A stretch of 37,366 nt of DNA from an uncultured Paraprevotella sp. (GTDB lineage: Bacteria > Bacteroidota > Bacteroidia > Bacteroidales > Bacteroidaceae), in the NCBI GenBank assembly GCA_944321975.1, contig CALUNJ010000015.1, forward strand, positions 1 to 37,366. Reading direction: 5' to 3'. The notes beneath the pieces are model-generated. The model was not told the DNA's origin. It did no database searches and worked only from the letters and a program-made list of their open reading frames with translations. This document shows, piece after piece, positions 16,595-25,681 of the stretch. The stretch's first letter is position 1; each line of letters opens with the position of its first letter. Made by a program: the position numbers and the translations under genes.

Positions 16595-17764
16595 CTATAG
16601 GACTTCATACCCGCGTAACTTCTCCTCCCAGGAATAGTGGCTGCGTACCATTTCCCGTCCCCGGACAGACAGCATGCCACGAAAGGACTCATCGCCCATG
16701 ACCCGCACACAAGCCCCGGCAAAGGATTCCGCATCATCGTGAATCAGGCAATTCTCACCATGGCACAATTCAGGAATGGCCTGGGAAATCATGGAAGTCA
16801 TCACCACGGGCAGTCCGGCGGCCATCGCCACCAACACCTTGTTCTGGATGCCGGCCGCCACACGCACAGGAGCCACGGCAAGGCAGGCGTCTGAAATCAC
16901 GGCGCCCAAGTCATCCACAAACCCCGTCACCACGATGTGCTCCCGCTCCGCCAGTTCCAAAATGCGGCGGGGAGGCTCCGCTCCCACGACGTAGAACACC
17001 GCATCGGGAATCCGCTTCAGGATCAAAGGGAAAATGTCGTCCGCAAAATGGAGTACGGCATCTTGGTTCTGCAGCGTGCGCATGTTGCCGATGAAACACA
17101 GTTTAGAAGCCTTATAACCGGAAGACACCGGCACCGCACAGTCCACCCCGTTGGTGTGCAAGGCCAAGGAGGAAAAATCCGCTCGGCAAGACGTTTTCAG
17201 GAAATCCATGTCCGACCGGGAAACCAGCACGACCTTGGGAAAAGTGTGGACCACGTGGTGCTCAAAGCGTCCGATGAGCCTCTGTTCCACTCCATACACC
17301 ATGCGCTTCAGCATGCCGCCCTTCGCACCGGCCGACATGGAATAGGTCTTGGACAGCGCATCGGTCATCTCCACCACAGAGGAGCCCTGCAACCGGAGCT
17401 GCTCCAAATAGGGCACCATGCGAAGCAAGTGGGCCACATACAAACCGGGACGCTCCGCACGGACCACCTCACGGAACTTGCGCCGGAAAAAAGGCGAATA
17501 ATAGTAACCGCATTGGATGGGCTTCCCCGCCAGCCAAAACAAAAGGGAAAAACACAGCGACACCAGCGCATGGCGCCTCACGACATAAACTTTGTCATAA
17601 AGTTCCTGCGCGGCCTTCTTGTCACATCCGCGGCTTTCGCAAAAAGAGACCAGCACCAGCTCGTGGCCGCGCGACTTCAAGTAACGCGCTATGTGGTTGA
17701 TCCGAAGCACATCCCCGCCATTCTCCGGGAAGGGGAAGCGCGGAGTCAGAATACAGATTCTCAT
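16595..17764 (-). CDS. Glycosyltransferase (GT4-like)
   Basis: A 389-aa GT-B glycosyltransferase starting MRICILTPRFPFPENGG, where the Gly pair is the usual acceptor-side loop of GT4 enzymes. The C-terminal domain has VVGAEPPRRILEL and the donor-site motif NKVLVAMAAGLPVV near residue 300. The ATG at 17764 is preferred to earlier in-frame ATGs because the family homology begins exactly there and the preceding gene ends 4 bases upstream. It is part of the unbroken series of polysaccharide genes. Sugar specificity is unknown. Confidence 0.85.
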   Translation of the reverse strand: MRICILTPRFPFPENGGDVLRINHIARYLKSRGHELVLVSFCESRGCDKKAAQELYDKVYVVRRHALVSLCFSLLFWLAGKPIQCGYYYSPFFRRKFREVVRAERPGLYVAHLLRMVPYLEQLRLQGSSVVEMTDALSKTYSMSAGAKGGMLKRMVYGVEQRLIGRFEHHVVHTFPKVVLVSRSDMDFLKTSCRADFSSLALHTNGVDCAVPVSSGYKASKLCFIGNMRTLQNQDAVLHFADDIFPLILKRIPDAVFYVVGAEPPRRILELAEREHIVVTGFVDDLGAVISDACLAVAPVRVAAGIQNKVLVAMAAGLPVVMTSMISQAIPELCHGENCLIHDDAESFAGACVRVMGDESFRGMLSVRGREMVRSHYSWEEKLRGYEVL

Positions 17765-17768
17765 AGGA

Positions 17769-18857
17769 CTATTCGTTAAAGATACTTCTAAAGATATTTT
17801 CCGTGGCCGAATCGGAATAGTTTTGCAAATACACGCTGCGGGCATAGGAATTGAAACGGCGCACCGGACAACGGGAATAACCCTCAAGACGGGCGATGAA
17901 ATCGGCTGCCGTGTTGCAACGCCCGCCGACTTTCTCCGCATCAAGCTCGTAGCCCTCGAACGTCTCGTCCGTGCCAAGGATGTTCTTCCCGTACATCAGC
18001 GCCTCGCAAGTCTTCACCTTCATCCCACTTCCGGAAAAAATGGGAAGTACCATGAAATCGGCTTCCTCGAAATAGGGACGAAGGTCGGGGGCATCGCTCA
18101 CGAATTCTATGTCCTTCAGGCATTCATGCGACGCCTTGAGCTTGGACATGCCCTTACCCACGACCTTGAAACGGACACGGACATGCGGAAGTACATTGCG
18201 CACGAACCACAAGACGCCTTCGTTATTAGGAGGGAAACAACTGCCAATGAACACACAAAGCGGACATTCGGAGGTCATCGCCTGGAGATCCGCACCGGTG
18301 AAAACGTCGGGCAGCGCGATGGGCAACACGGCATCGGCCCGCCGCCCGTATCGTTGTTGCAGCAACCCGTTGTCCCGCTCGTTCAACACCAGCACCTTGT
18401 CGGCATAGCGGCACGAGAAGCCATCATTGCGGGCCGCGCAACGAATGACGAACTGCCGCCCCGGCAACCACTTGGGCACGCTGGCTTCGTAGTAAATGCT
18501 CTCCACGTTGTGGAAATGGACAATCACCTTCCCCCCGTAACCCTTACGCTTCAAATCCCTTGCGATCAGCCCGAAAAGGCTCGTGCTCAGAAACACATAA
18601 TCATAGGCCGGAGCCATCTCCACCACCTTGCGCACAAATCCCGGCGTAAGGCCGTTATGATAATCCCAAAGCGTGTAGAAAGCCGAACGCGCCAACTTCC
18701 CATATCCCTCCCGGCCTCCGTCATGCACATACAACGAATCCACGGCCCCTTCGCCAAAGACCCGCCGCAACATGTCGAAACAACGGCGGTTGCCCTGTCC
18801 GCCACCGTCAAGGATGCCGTCGTAACGCTTAAACCAAACTGCCAATACTTTTTTCAT
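17769..18857 (-). CDS. Glycosyltransferase (GT4-like)
   Basis: A 362-aa GT-B glycosyltransferase. The N-terminal domain has GGGQGNRRCFDML (18-30), and the C-terminal domain has GSGMKVKTCEALMYGK, the donor-binding motif with its conserved Glu, near residue 285. FIGSCFPPNNEGVLWFV marks the start of the second Rossmann domain. It sits 3 bases after the WbsX-type gene and 4 bases before the next glycosyltransferase, so it is translated from the same message. It is likely to add one residue of the repeat unit; the sugar is unknown. Confidence 0.85.
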   Translation of the reverse strand: MKKVLAVWFKRYDGILDGGGQGNRRCFDMLRRVFGEGAVDSLYVHDGGREGYGKLARSAFYTLWDYHNGLTPGFVRKVVEMAPAYDYVFLSTSLFGLIARDLKRKGYGGKVIVHFHNVESIYYEASVPKWLPGRQFVIRCAARNDGFSCRYADKVLVLNERDNGLLQQRYGRRADAVLPIALPDVFTGADLQAMTSECPLCVFIGSCFPPNNEGVLWFVRNVLPHVRVRFKVVGKGMSKLKASHECLKDIEFVSDAPDLRPYFEEADFMVLPIFSGSGMKVKTCEALMYGKNILGTDETFEGYELDAEKVGGRCNTAADFIARLEGYSRCPVRRFNSYARSVYLQNYSDSATENIFRSIFNE

Positions 18858-18860
18858 AGG

Positions 18861-20024
18861 CTATTCCGTGATGGCTTCCCGCAAAGCATCGATGAAGCCG
18901 TGACCATATTTCTCATCGGGTTCCATGTAATTGCCTTCCCCCCACTCATTCCAAGCCCGCAGGAACAGGATCCGATGTTGCGGAGCCTTGTCCCGGAGCA
19001 GTTCCAAGGCCTGCTCCACATGTGCCTTGAAATTCTTCGGGGTGGCATTGACGAACACCCCGTCATAATTACCCGAACGCGGACTGCGGTCCCACTGAGG
19101 CATGATCGTGGGATAGACATTCTCCCACACATCTTCGGGCGAAAAGAAATTTTTCATGACCTTGGGATAATCCATCCTGACCGCCGGAAGCTGGGGCAAG
19201 TATTTCCGCAAGGTCAACTGAACCAGCCGGCGGTATTTCCCCTTGTACAGCATTTCGGCACGGGGCTTTCCAAAAGGATTAAGCCCGTCGAATCCCAAAT
19301 CCAAGATGTCGCGATAGACCCTCTCGCTGCTGGCAAGGTCGGGCAGCACGCGCTCTATCGTCCCGTCCTTCCCCCGCTGCACCGTGGTGGTGGAATTGGC
19401 TATTGCCACGAAATAAACGCCTTCAAGCCCGTTTTTCACAGCCAAATCCCTCCACAACTCGATGAAGTGGGACACATCGCCAAAATTATAAGTATCAAAA
19501 ATCAGGAACAAAGGCTTGCCGTCGACCGTAATATACCTGTGATCCCGGAACGCAGGAAGCACATAATTGAAATGATGGATGTAATCCTCGTCACCAGGGT
19601 AAAGCTGTTTCTCGATCATCACGCTCGAATCCACCTTCCCTTTGCCGCGCTGCCAGGATTTGGTGCTCCAGTCATGATTGGCCCAAGCCAGGCAAAAGGG
19701 AAAATCCGGTTTTCCGGAAGCCAAGACTTCATTGAACGGCCGTTGAAGCAACTGCCGTCCGTTTCCAAACCAATAATGCCAATAACAGAAACCTTCAATG
19801 CCCGCTTCGCGCGCCAATTGCGCCTGTTGTTCCCTGACCTCGGGAAGACGCAAATCATAGAACCCCAGGTCAGCCGGGATGCGTGGCTGATAATGCCCGC
19901 GGAAAAGAGGTTTCGCCTTCGCCACGTTCGTCCATTCCGTAAACCCCGGCCCCCAAAACTTATCATTCTCGGGAACAGGGTGGAACTGAGGCAAATAATA
20001 TGCCAGTACTCTCGCTTTCATCAT
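18861..20024 (-). CDS. WbsX-type glycosyltransferase
   Basis: A 387-aa member of the WbsX family found in O-antigen, capsule and rhamnan clusters. The opening YYLPQFHPVPENDKFWGPG and FTEWTNV are hallmarks, followed by GFCYWHYWFGNGR, CLAWANHDW and, near the C-terminus, FLRAWNEWGEGNYMEPD. The Trp/Asn/Glu-rich segments are conserved in the family, which is thought to transfer sugars during polysaccharide assembly. There is no signal peptide, as expected for a cytoplasmic enzyme. Two Met codons open the frame, and either could be used. It lies 6 bases after the acyltransferase gene. Confidence 0.9.
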   Translation of the reverse strand: MMKARVLAYYLPQFHPVPENDKFWGPGFTEWTNVAKAKPLFRGHYQPRIPADLGFYDLRLPEVREQQAQLAREAGIEGFCYWHYWFGNGRQLLQRPFNEVLASGKPDFPFCLAWANHDWSTKSWQRGKGKVDSSVMIEKQLYPGDEDYIHHFNYVLPAFRDHRYITVDGKPLFLIFDTYNFGDVSHFIELWRDLAVKNGLEGVYFVAIANSTTTVQRGKDGTIERVLPDLASSERVYRDILDLGFDGLNPFGKPRAEMLYKGKYRRLVQLTLRKYLPQLPAVRMDYPKVMKNFFSPEDVWENVYPTIMPQWDRSPRSGNYDGVFVNATPKNFKAHVEQALELLRDKAPQHRILFLRAWNEWGEGNYMEPDEKYGHGFIDALREAITE

Positions 20025-20030
20025 TCTCCA

Positions 20031-20666
20031 CTAATTCAAATGTTTCACAATACGGGCTGGCGAACCGGCAACGACCACATAATCCGGCACTACCCCCGTC
20101 ACCACGCTGTTGGCTCCCACAATCACGCCGTTGCCAATCACGGTTCCCGGAAGGATGCAGACATTATTGCCCAACCACACGTTGTCGCCGATTGCCACTT
20201 CGCCTTTGGAATACAAAGGCCGGGACTCAGGATGCACATCAAGCCACCTGCGTTCCGAAGCGCCGTGCGCATTATCCGTGATCAGGACATTGGTCCCGGT
20301 GAGCAGATTATTGCCAATCGTTATGCCTCTCACTGAAGTGACATGCGCCCCCGCGCCAAGGTGGCAATGGTCACCAATCACAATGCGAGGGGCGTATTCA
20401 TGCCCGCCATGATGCTCCCATGCCGTCAGGCGCACATCCTGATCGATTTCCGTGGCATTTCCTACATGAACGCAACGAAGCCCGACCAGATCTTTAGCCT
20501 TATACATGATGACACTTCCCTTCCCCCAACCGGCAAAACGACGCCGCAGGTAGCCGGTATAGCAATAGGAAAGAGTGGCCCGGAGCAATATGGAAAATCC
20601 TGAAGGCCAAAGAAACGACCACAAATAGCCGATCCATCCCGCAATATGTTTAATCCATGTTTTCAT
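20031..20666 (-). CDS. Hexapeptide-repeat acyltransferase (WbbJ-like)
   Basis: A 211-aa protein with a left-handed beta-helix built of hexapeptide repeats, for example VIGDHCHLGAGAHV, IGNNLLTGTNVLI, IGDNVWLGNNVCI and IGNGVIVGANSVV. The catalytic His is probably in ITDNAHG, and the protein ends with the usual VVAGSPARIV segment. Such enzymes O- or N-acetylate sugars of the polysaccharide. The N-terminal 35 residues are hydrophobic (WIGYLWSFLWP) and may attach it to the membrane. Its start lies 17 bases inside the end of the upstream glycosyltransferase gene in another frame, suggesting tight translational coupling. Confidence 0.9.
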   Translation of the reverse strand: MKTWIKHIAGWIGYLWSFLWPSGFSILLRATLSYCYTGYLRRRFAGWGKGSVIMYKAKDLVGLRCVHVGNATEIDQDVRLTAWEHHGGHEYAPRIVIGDHCHLGAGAHVTSVRGITIGNNLLTGTNVLITDNAHGASERRWLDVHPESRPLYSKGEVAIGDNVWLGNNVCILPGTVIGNGVIVGANSVVTGVVPDYVVVAGSPARIVKHLN

Positions 20667-21837
20667 TCAAAATATCCCTATAAAATTGATAAACCCCATC
20701 CACATAAGCATCCGTCGAATACAACGTGCGAACCGTCCGGCAGGCCCGTTCCACGATGTCTTTCCGTTCATGCTCCGACAAAGATTCCGCCCGCCCCAAG
20801 GCCTCGGCCAATTCCGCCACCGTAGTAAACCGGAAGCCGATCTCAGCTCCTGTCAACCGCAGGCCGTTGTCGAACTGCTCCTTCGTCCCGCCCGTGTCAC
20901 GGCCAATCACCAAGCAACCATTGGACATGGCTTCCGGCATGCACCGCCCGAAAGCCTCGAAACGAGAAGGTATGACAATGGCAAGAGCCTTGCGCATAAG
21001 CACGTCCACATCCCTTCTCGGCCCTAAGAAACGCACATGCCCGCCTAATCCGCGTGACCTGGCATATTCGTTCAAACAACGGCTATAGGAGTCATCGCCG
21101 GCATCTCCGGCCACCCACAAAGGTGTTCCCGACGCAGACTTCTCCACATAAGCCGCATAGGCCTCCAACAAAAGATCCAACCCCTTGGCCGGCTCGATAC
21201 GCCCCGCATAAAGGAAAAACTTCCTGTCTTCAAAGCTATCGCCTGCCCCCGGCACAGTCCCCGTTTCAATACCATTATAAATCACCCTTGCCGCGGAATA
21301 CCCCTGCAACAGATGATGGCGAAGAATGCCTTCCGTTATGCATATGACATAAGACAACGGCACACGTAAGCGTTTATGGAAGAGCTTCCATGAAGGGAAA
21401 TAAAACTCATGGAAATCCAAATCCCCATATTCCCTTATATGATAGACATGCGGCACGCGAAGCCTGCGCGCCAGCCTGAATCCAATATCCACCACGCTCA
21501 CATTCGTATGCACCAGATGGACATGCCCACGCACGGACAACAGGGCAAACAATCGGCTCACCGCCCTGCGATTCAGCCATCTTCTGGCCCACAGGCGAGG
21601 CAAAAACAGCAACTTGTCCTTGACGGTGGCAAATCGAGGATAGGTATTAGGGCGGTATAGCGCCACAATGACTTCCACCCCCATTCGAAGCAAATCGGCA
21701 TAAATCCCCTCCTTGTCGGGCACCACCACCAACGGACAGACTCCTTTTCGCTTCAATCCGGAAATCAGCGACAGGAAAGATTTGGAAGCTCCTCCCAATG
21801 AGTAGGTCGAATTCAATATGTAGACCACATTTGTCAT
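20650..21837 (-). CDS. Glycosyltransferase (GT4 family)
   Basis: A 395-aa GT4 enzyme. The N-terminal domain has YILNSTYSLGGASKSF, the glycine loop, and VVPDKEG. The C-terminal domain starts at YNGIETG and YAGRIEPAKGLDLLLEAY (about residue 209 onward) and contains PSRFEAFGRCMPEAMSNG near residue 290, the E-x7-E motif that binds the nucleotide sugar. The ATG at 21837 overlaps the stop of the polymerase gene as ATGA, which favours it over an ATG nine codons earlier. Of the five glycosyltransferases here it shows the clearest GT4 motifs. Confidence 0.9.
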   Translation of the reverse strand: MTNVVYILNSTYSLGGASKSFLSLISGLKRKGVCPLVVVPDKEGIYADLLRMGVEVIVALYRPNTYPRFATVKDKLLFLPRLWARRWLNRRAVSRLFALLSVRGHVHLVHTNVSVVDIGFRLARRLRVPHVYHIREYGDLDFHEFYFPSWKLFHKRLRVPLSYVICITEGILRHHLLQGYSAARVIYNGIETGTVPGAGDSFEDRKFFLYAGRIEPAKGLDLLLEAYAAYVEKSASGTPLWVAGDAGDDSYSRCLNEYARSRGLGGHVRFLGPRRDVDVLMRKALAIVIPSRFEAFGRCMPEAMSNGCLVIGRDTGGTKEQFDNGLRLTGAEIGFRFTTVAELAEALGRAESLSEHERKDIVERACRTVRTLYSTDAYVDGVYQFYRDILNENMD

Positions 21838-23054
21838 CCTTCCTCCTTTCGCAGCCCCACGCAAGCAAAGGGCATGTTGACCAAAGCATACAAGGGAACA
21901 TAATTACTATACCACAAAGGATAACCTCGCACCCAAAAGCACAATATCGCAATGACAAACACTGACACAAACACACGCTTGCTTTCCGCATGCATCATTG
22001 AAAGTATATAAAAGGCAATCACCAAGAACAAACCGACAAAGCCGTTTTCGTAGATGAAGACACGATAACCGGAATTTCCCGTAATCTCCGTGTCATAATC
22101 CCGGCCAAAAAAGATGTCTGACGACTGCAAATAGCTCTCATATTCACTCTCAAACCAGCCGGCCACGCGATTGTCTCCACTCAATTCTCCTTCATCGCTC
22201 ACCTCCAGCCGGATGAGGATTAAGTCATGCAGCAAGTTATCCCCTTTGTTATAAAAGAATGCGCCTGTGATCACACTGGCAATCAAGGCCACCGTCACCA
22301 ACACCTTTCCGACGACATGCTTCCCCTTTATCCATAAATTCAGAAAGACAATGACCACAAGAAGCACATAAGCCGCCAAAGAAAAAGTCATCAAAGTAGC
22401 GACCAATAACACTACGTTATACCATTTTTTCCAATGACCACATTGGGCAAACAGCAGCAACACCGTAGCCGTCCCCAAATGGCCTGGTTCCAAAAAGACG
22501 GAATGGAAGCGCGGAAATATGCTCATCAAAGAACGGTCGTCGGACAAGAAGAAGAAGTAATTGGAATATGTGTACAACCCATCTCCGAACTGCGTGTTCC
22601 AGGAAGGCAAGGGAAATCCCAACAAATGTAAGACAAAAGCCGCTATGGAAACCGACAACAAGCAGGCCATGGCCTTGGAAAGGAAGGTCGTCAGCCGATA
22701 CAGGCTCTCTCTGTTAATAATAAACAACGACCAAAAGACCATGACATGAAACAAATTGCCCAAAAAAGCGTTCGCGTTTCCGCCATTGACCAACAGCAAA
22801 TAGCACGAAAGAACCACATAGGCCACCAAGGGCGGCAAATAGTCCGCATAAGTAAAAAGCGGGCGCGAAAGCGTGTTGGAAATAAACAAAGACAAAAAAA
22901 CCAGGAAACCGGCTGGAATAATATACAATGCCCCTACTGGCCAAAAAAACCAAGGATTGAGCGACCCCCAATAAGCTATCAGCATCCCGGCCTCGAAACA
23001 GGCATACGCCAAAGCCTCTTTTCTGACAGAGAACAGATTCGACACTCTCAGCAT
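21834..23054 (-). CDS. Wzy-like polysaccharide polymerase
   Basis: A 406-aa polytopic membrane protein with about ten or eleven hydrophobic helices. A large extracytoplasmic loop occupies roughly residues 270-330 and is rich in acidic and polar residues (VSDEGELSGDNRVAGWFESE). Its size, topology and position between the flippase and glycosyltransferase genes fit the O-antigen/capsule polymerase Wzy, which joins repeat units on the outer face of the inner membrane. The segment FHSVFLEPGHLG near residue 190 resembles conserved motifs in polymerases of this kind. Wzy proteins are poorly conserved, so context carries much of the call. The start overlaps the flippase stop by 7 bases (ATGCTGA). Confidence 0.8.
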   Translation of the reverse strand: MLRVSNLFSVRKEALAYACFEAGMLIAYWGSLNPWFFWPVGALYIIPAGFLVFLSLFISNTLSRPLFTYADYLPPLVAYVVLSCYLLLVNGGNANAFLGNLFHVMVFWSLFIINRESLYRLTTFLSKAMACLLSVSIAAFVLHLLGFPLPSWNTQFGDGLYTYSNYFFFLSDDRSLMSIFPRFHSVFLEPGHLGTATVLLLFAQCGHWKKWYNVVLLVATLMTFSLAAYVLLVVIVFLNLWIKGKHVVGKVLVTVALIASVITGAFFYNKGDNLLHDLILIRLEVSDEGELSGDNRVAGWFESEYESYLQSSDIFFGRDYDTEITGNSGYRVFIYENGFVGLFLVIAFYILSMMHAESKRVFVSVFVIAILCFWVRGYPLWYSNYVPLYALVNMPFACVGLRKEEG

Positions 23055-24568
23055 GCCAGACTCCTCCTTTTTTTAACGAGCGACTTCACATAGTTTCTTT
23101 CTTTTCTGTCGAACGTAAAGCACCACACGGCTATTCCTCCTGCCAATATGGGCAACAGAATGGCCAAAAACACGCTGCATTGGGCTACACCATAATATCC
23201 ACAAAGCAAACTCACACCACACAACACCGCACACGAAGGCAACAACGGAAGAAAGACCTGAGTGACATAAGACCAAACGCACAACCCGGCCGTGTGTTTC
23301 AAAAAAGGCAAACGAACAAACGACATCAATAACTCAACCCCCACATAAAGCCACATCGCCTCGTGCACTCCAAAACCATTCCTCAGCAATAACCACACCA
23401 TCGGCACCACCAATAATTTCGGAGTGTAAATCAAAAACGTGTAATTCCGTATCTTGCCTAAAGCCTGGTTCGCCGTGTGCAAGCCATAAGTCAACTGATC
23501 CAAAAGGAACCCCACCAATATGGCACGGCAAAACAAGACCGTGCCTTCAGGCGTTTCTTTCAGCCACCATCCCAACACAGCCGGCATTTCCACCGTCAAC
23601 GGTATGGCCACCAATGCCATCAGCATGCTTGAATACTTGCTTTCACGTGCTGCCAGGAACAAGACCTTCGCACGATCGTGTTCCCCCTCTGCCTTCATTA
23701 TCTGGGGATTCATCGCATTCAAAACGGAAGTTGCCACAAATGAAACAGCACCATAAACTTGAAAAGCAATCCCATAGGCAGCATTGATTACCGTGCCGAA
23801 GAAATGATTGAAAATCATCGCTATCCCTTGATTCCGCGTGGCAATCGCCCCCATCCCGTAAGTGGTCCATCCGGCAAATCCCATCAAACGCATCAGACAA
23901 TCTTTGTCAATATCCCTTTTTCGGATCAAAACATGGCATTCTTCGAACCGTATCACTGCATAAATCGCGAAAGCGAAAAAATTAACCAATAAAATCAATG
24001 CCATGCCATAAGCATAAACCAACAGTTTGTCCGCCGACACGAACATCAGCCACACAGCAAGAGCCAACTTCAGCACACCGTCTGACATTTCGACAATTGA
24101 AACATAAACTATATTTTCCCTGGCAATAAAAAGAGCCTTGAAAGGAGCCGTCAAAATCGTAATGAACAGCATCAAAACGGATAAGGCATACACATGGGAC
24201 GCCGCCAGCAATCGCGATTCCTCAATATTCAGCACTTTCCCCACCAACCAGTCGCCTGGGATAAGAAGCGCAACACCTAAACCTATCCCAATCAACAAAT
24301 GAAGCAACAAGCTATTGGAAAACAAACGGCTGACATAACCAATATTCGCATGATAATAAGAGACATAACGCTGGGTAGTAATCACCAACGCATTTGTCAC
24401 AAAGCCCAACATGGCCACAACGCCGCCAACCACAGAATAAACGCCATAATCCGAAACACTTAATGCATCCAAAATCAGGCGCGTGGAATACAATGAAAGA
24501 CAGATGTTGAAAAATGCCTTCACATATTGCACCACAGTATTGACGACGATCCGCTTTACTGGTTCCAT
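23048..24568 (-). CDS. Wzx-like lipid-linked oligosaccharide flippase
   Basis: A membrane protein of 506 aa with about 12-14 hydrophobic helices and the MOP-superfamily opening VKRIVVNTVVQYVKAFFNICLS, read here as VNTVVQYVKAFFN then STRLILDALSVSDYGVYSVV. This opening is typical of polysaccharide flippases that move undecaprenyl-linked repeat units across the inner membrane. The ATG at 24568 is chosen because GAGAGGAG lies just before it and it leaves a 13-base gap after the wzz gene. An upstream ATG at 24601 would add a hydrophilic, Arg-rich segment overlapping wzz. Confidence 0.87.
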   Translation of the reverse strand: MEPVKRIVVNTVVQYVKAFFNICLSLYSTRLILDALSVSDYGVYSVVGGVVAMLGFVTNALVITTQRYVSYYHANIGYVSRLFSNSLLLHLLIGIGLGVALLIPGDWLVGKVLNIEESRLLAASHVYALSVLMLFITILTAPFKALFIARENIVYVSIVEMSDGVLKLALAVWLMFVSADKLLVYAYGMALILLVNFFAFAIYAVIRFEECHVLIRKRDIDKDCLMRLMGFAGWTTYGMGAIATRNQGIAMIFNHFFGTVINAAYGIAFQVYGAVSFVATSVLNAMNPQIMKAEGEHDRAKVLFLAARESKYSSMLMALVAIPLTVEMPAVLGWWLKETPEGTVLFCRAILVGFLLDQLTYGLHTANQALGKIRNYTFLIYTPKLLVVPMVWLLLRNGFGVHEAMWLYVGVELLMSFVRLPFLKHTAGLCVWSYVTQVFLPLLPSCAVLCGVSLLCGYYGVAQCSVFLAILLPILAGGIAVWCFTFDRKERNYVKSLVKKRRSLAC

Positions 24569-24581
24569 GCCCCGGCTCCTC

Positions 24582-25643
24582 TCATTTCTCCGTTCGTCCA
24601 AGAAAATCGTCCTTCAAAATATAAACGGCCACACCCACACTTCCTAACAATAGCATGCCTAACACAAATAACATACGTTTCGGGCCCGCCGGCTTGATTG
24701 GCACCGTCGCACACTGCAAGGTGGTAAACGCTGGCGTACGTTCCTGCACCTTGGCTTTGGCTGCTTGAAATTGGGTGTTCAATGCACTATAAGTATTATA
24801 TTTCAATTGCATCTCATTCTCCAAATCCGTCTGTTTCAATTCTGCGGCCTTGCGCACCACATTCAAATTCGCATCGACAAGCCGCCCGTAGAGCCGCAGT
24901 GCCTCTTCGTAGTCGGCCTTGGCCTCTTCAGTCAGTTTTTCATAATATTCCATATCCACCCGCGCCTTATTCGTCCGATAGGCCGTGATGAACTTTTGCA
25001 GCCGCGCACTCACCGTGTCAGCCATGCACGCACAAATGAGCGGATCTTGGTCTTTCACAGTGACGGTGATCACATCCGTTTTCTTATCTACTGAACACTG
25101 GATTTTATCTCCCATCAACTCTATCACGTCTTTTTGTTCTTTTGTCAGACGGAAGGGGTTGACTTTTCCCTCACCTTTATATCCATCCTCTTTCGCAAAC
25201 AAGCTCAACAGTTTGGCAACCCAACTCATAGGAAGAGACCAAACGGACTTCTGCTGATGATAACGAATGTAATCATAATAATTCGTCGAAAGGTCTCCTT
25301 CCTCGTTCGTCACGCCCACATCGAACAGACTCACCATAAAATCCATAGATCCCATCAAATCCGGATAAAGCATGGGAGAAATCGCGTCCGTCGTCATCCC
25401 TTGACTCAGATTCACGCCAAAAGAAGAAGCCAGCGAACCCAACACCCCGCTTCCAGAAGGATTCTCCACCTCCGGAGCCAGCATCACACTACAAGTGTAA
25501 TACCGCGGAATCAAGACGATATACACACACGATACCACAAAAACGACAGGAAGCACTTTAAAAAAAAGTTTTTTCCTCAGCCATATTTTCTTTGCGACCT
25601 TACGCAGGTCTATCACGTCTTCTTTTCCACGTTCCGCCATCAC
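24582..25643 (-). CDS. Wzz/GumC-type chain-length regulator
   Basis: A 353-aa inner-membrane protein of the polysaccharide co-polymerase family. One transmembrane helix lies near residues 28-48 (FFKVLPVVFVVSCVYIVLI) and a second near 327-346 (MLFVLGMLLLGSVGVAVYI), preceded by the Pro-rich motif PIKPAGPKR that is usual before the second helix. The part between is periplasmic and largely helical, with a coiled-coil-like run from about 230 to 300. No kinase domain or C-terminal tyrosine cluster follows, so this is the non-kinase form. It should set polymer length together with the Wzy protein. Confidence 0.92.
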   Translation of the reverse strand: MMAERGKEDVIDLRKVAKKIWLRKKLFFKVLPVVFVVSCVYIVLIPRYYTCSVMLAPEVENPSGSGVLGSLASSFGVNLSQGMTTDAISPMLYPDLMGSMDFMVSLFDVGVTNEEGDLSTNYYDYIRYHQQKSVWSLPMSWVAKLLSLFAKEDGYKGEGKVNPFRLTKEQKDVIELMGDKIQCSVDKKTDVITVTVKDQDPLICACMADTVSARLQKFITAYRTNKARVDMEYYEKLTEEAKADYEEALRLYGRLVDANLNVVRKAAELKQTDLENEMQLKYNTYSALNTQFQAAKAKVQERTPAFTTLQCATVPIKPAGPKRMLFVLGMLLLGSVGVAVYILKDDFLGRTEK

Positions 25644-25681
25644 ACTTTCCTTTTTCCTTGCCTAAAAAGCATTAAACCTTA

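Noticed and set aside
17691-20336. An 881-codon open frame on the plus strand, antisense to the polysaccharide glycosyltransferase genes
   Set aside because: It mirrors three or four well-supported minus-strand genes and has no domain. GC-rich third positions often leave the complementary frame open.
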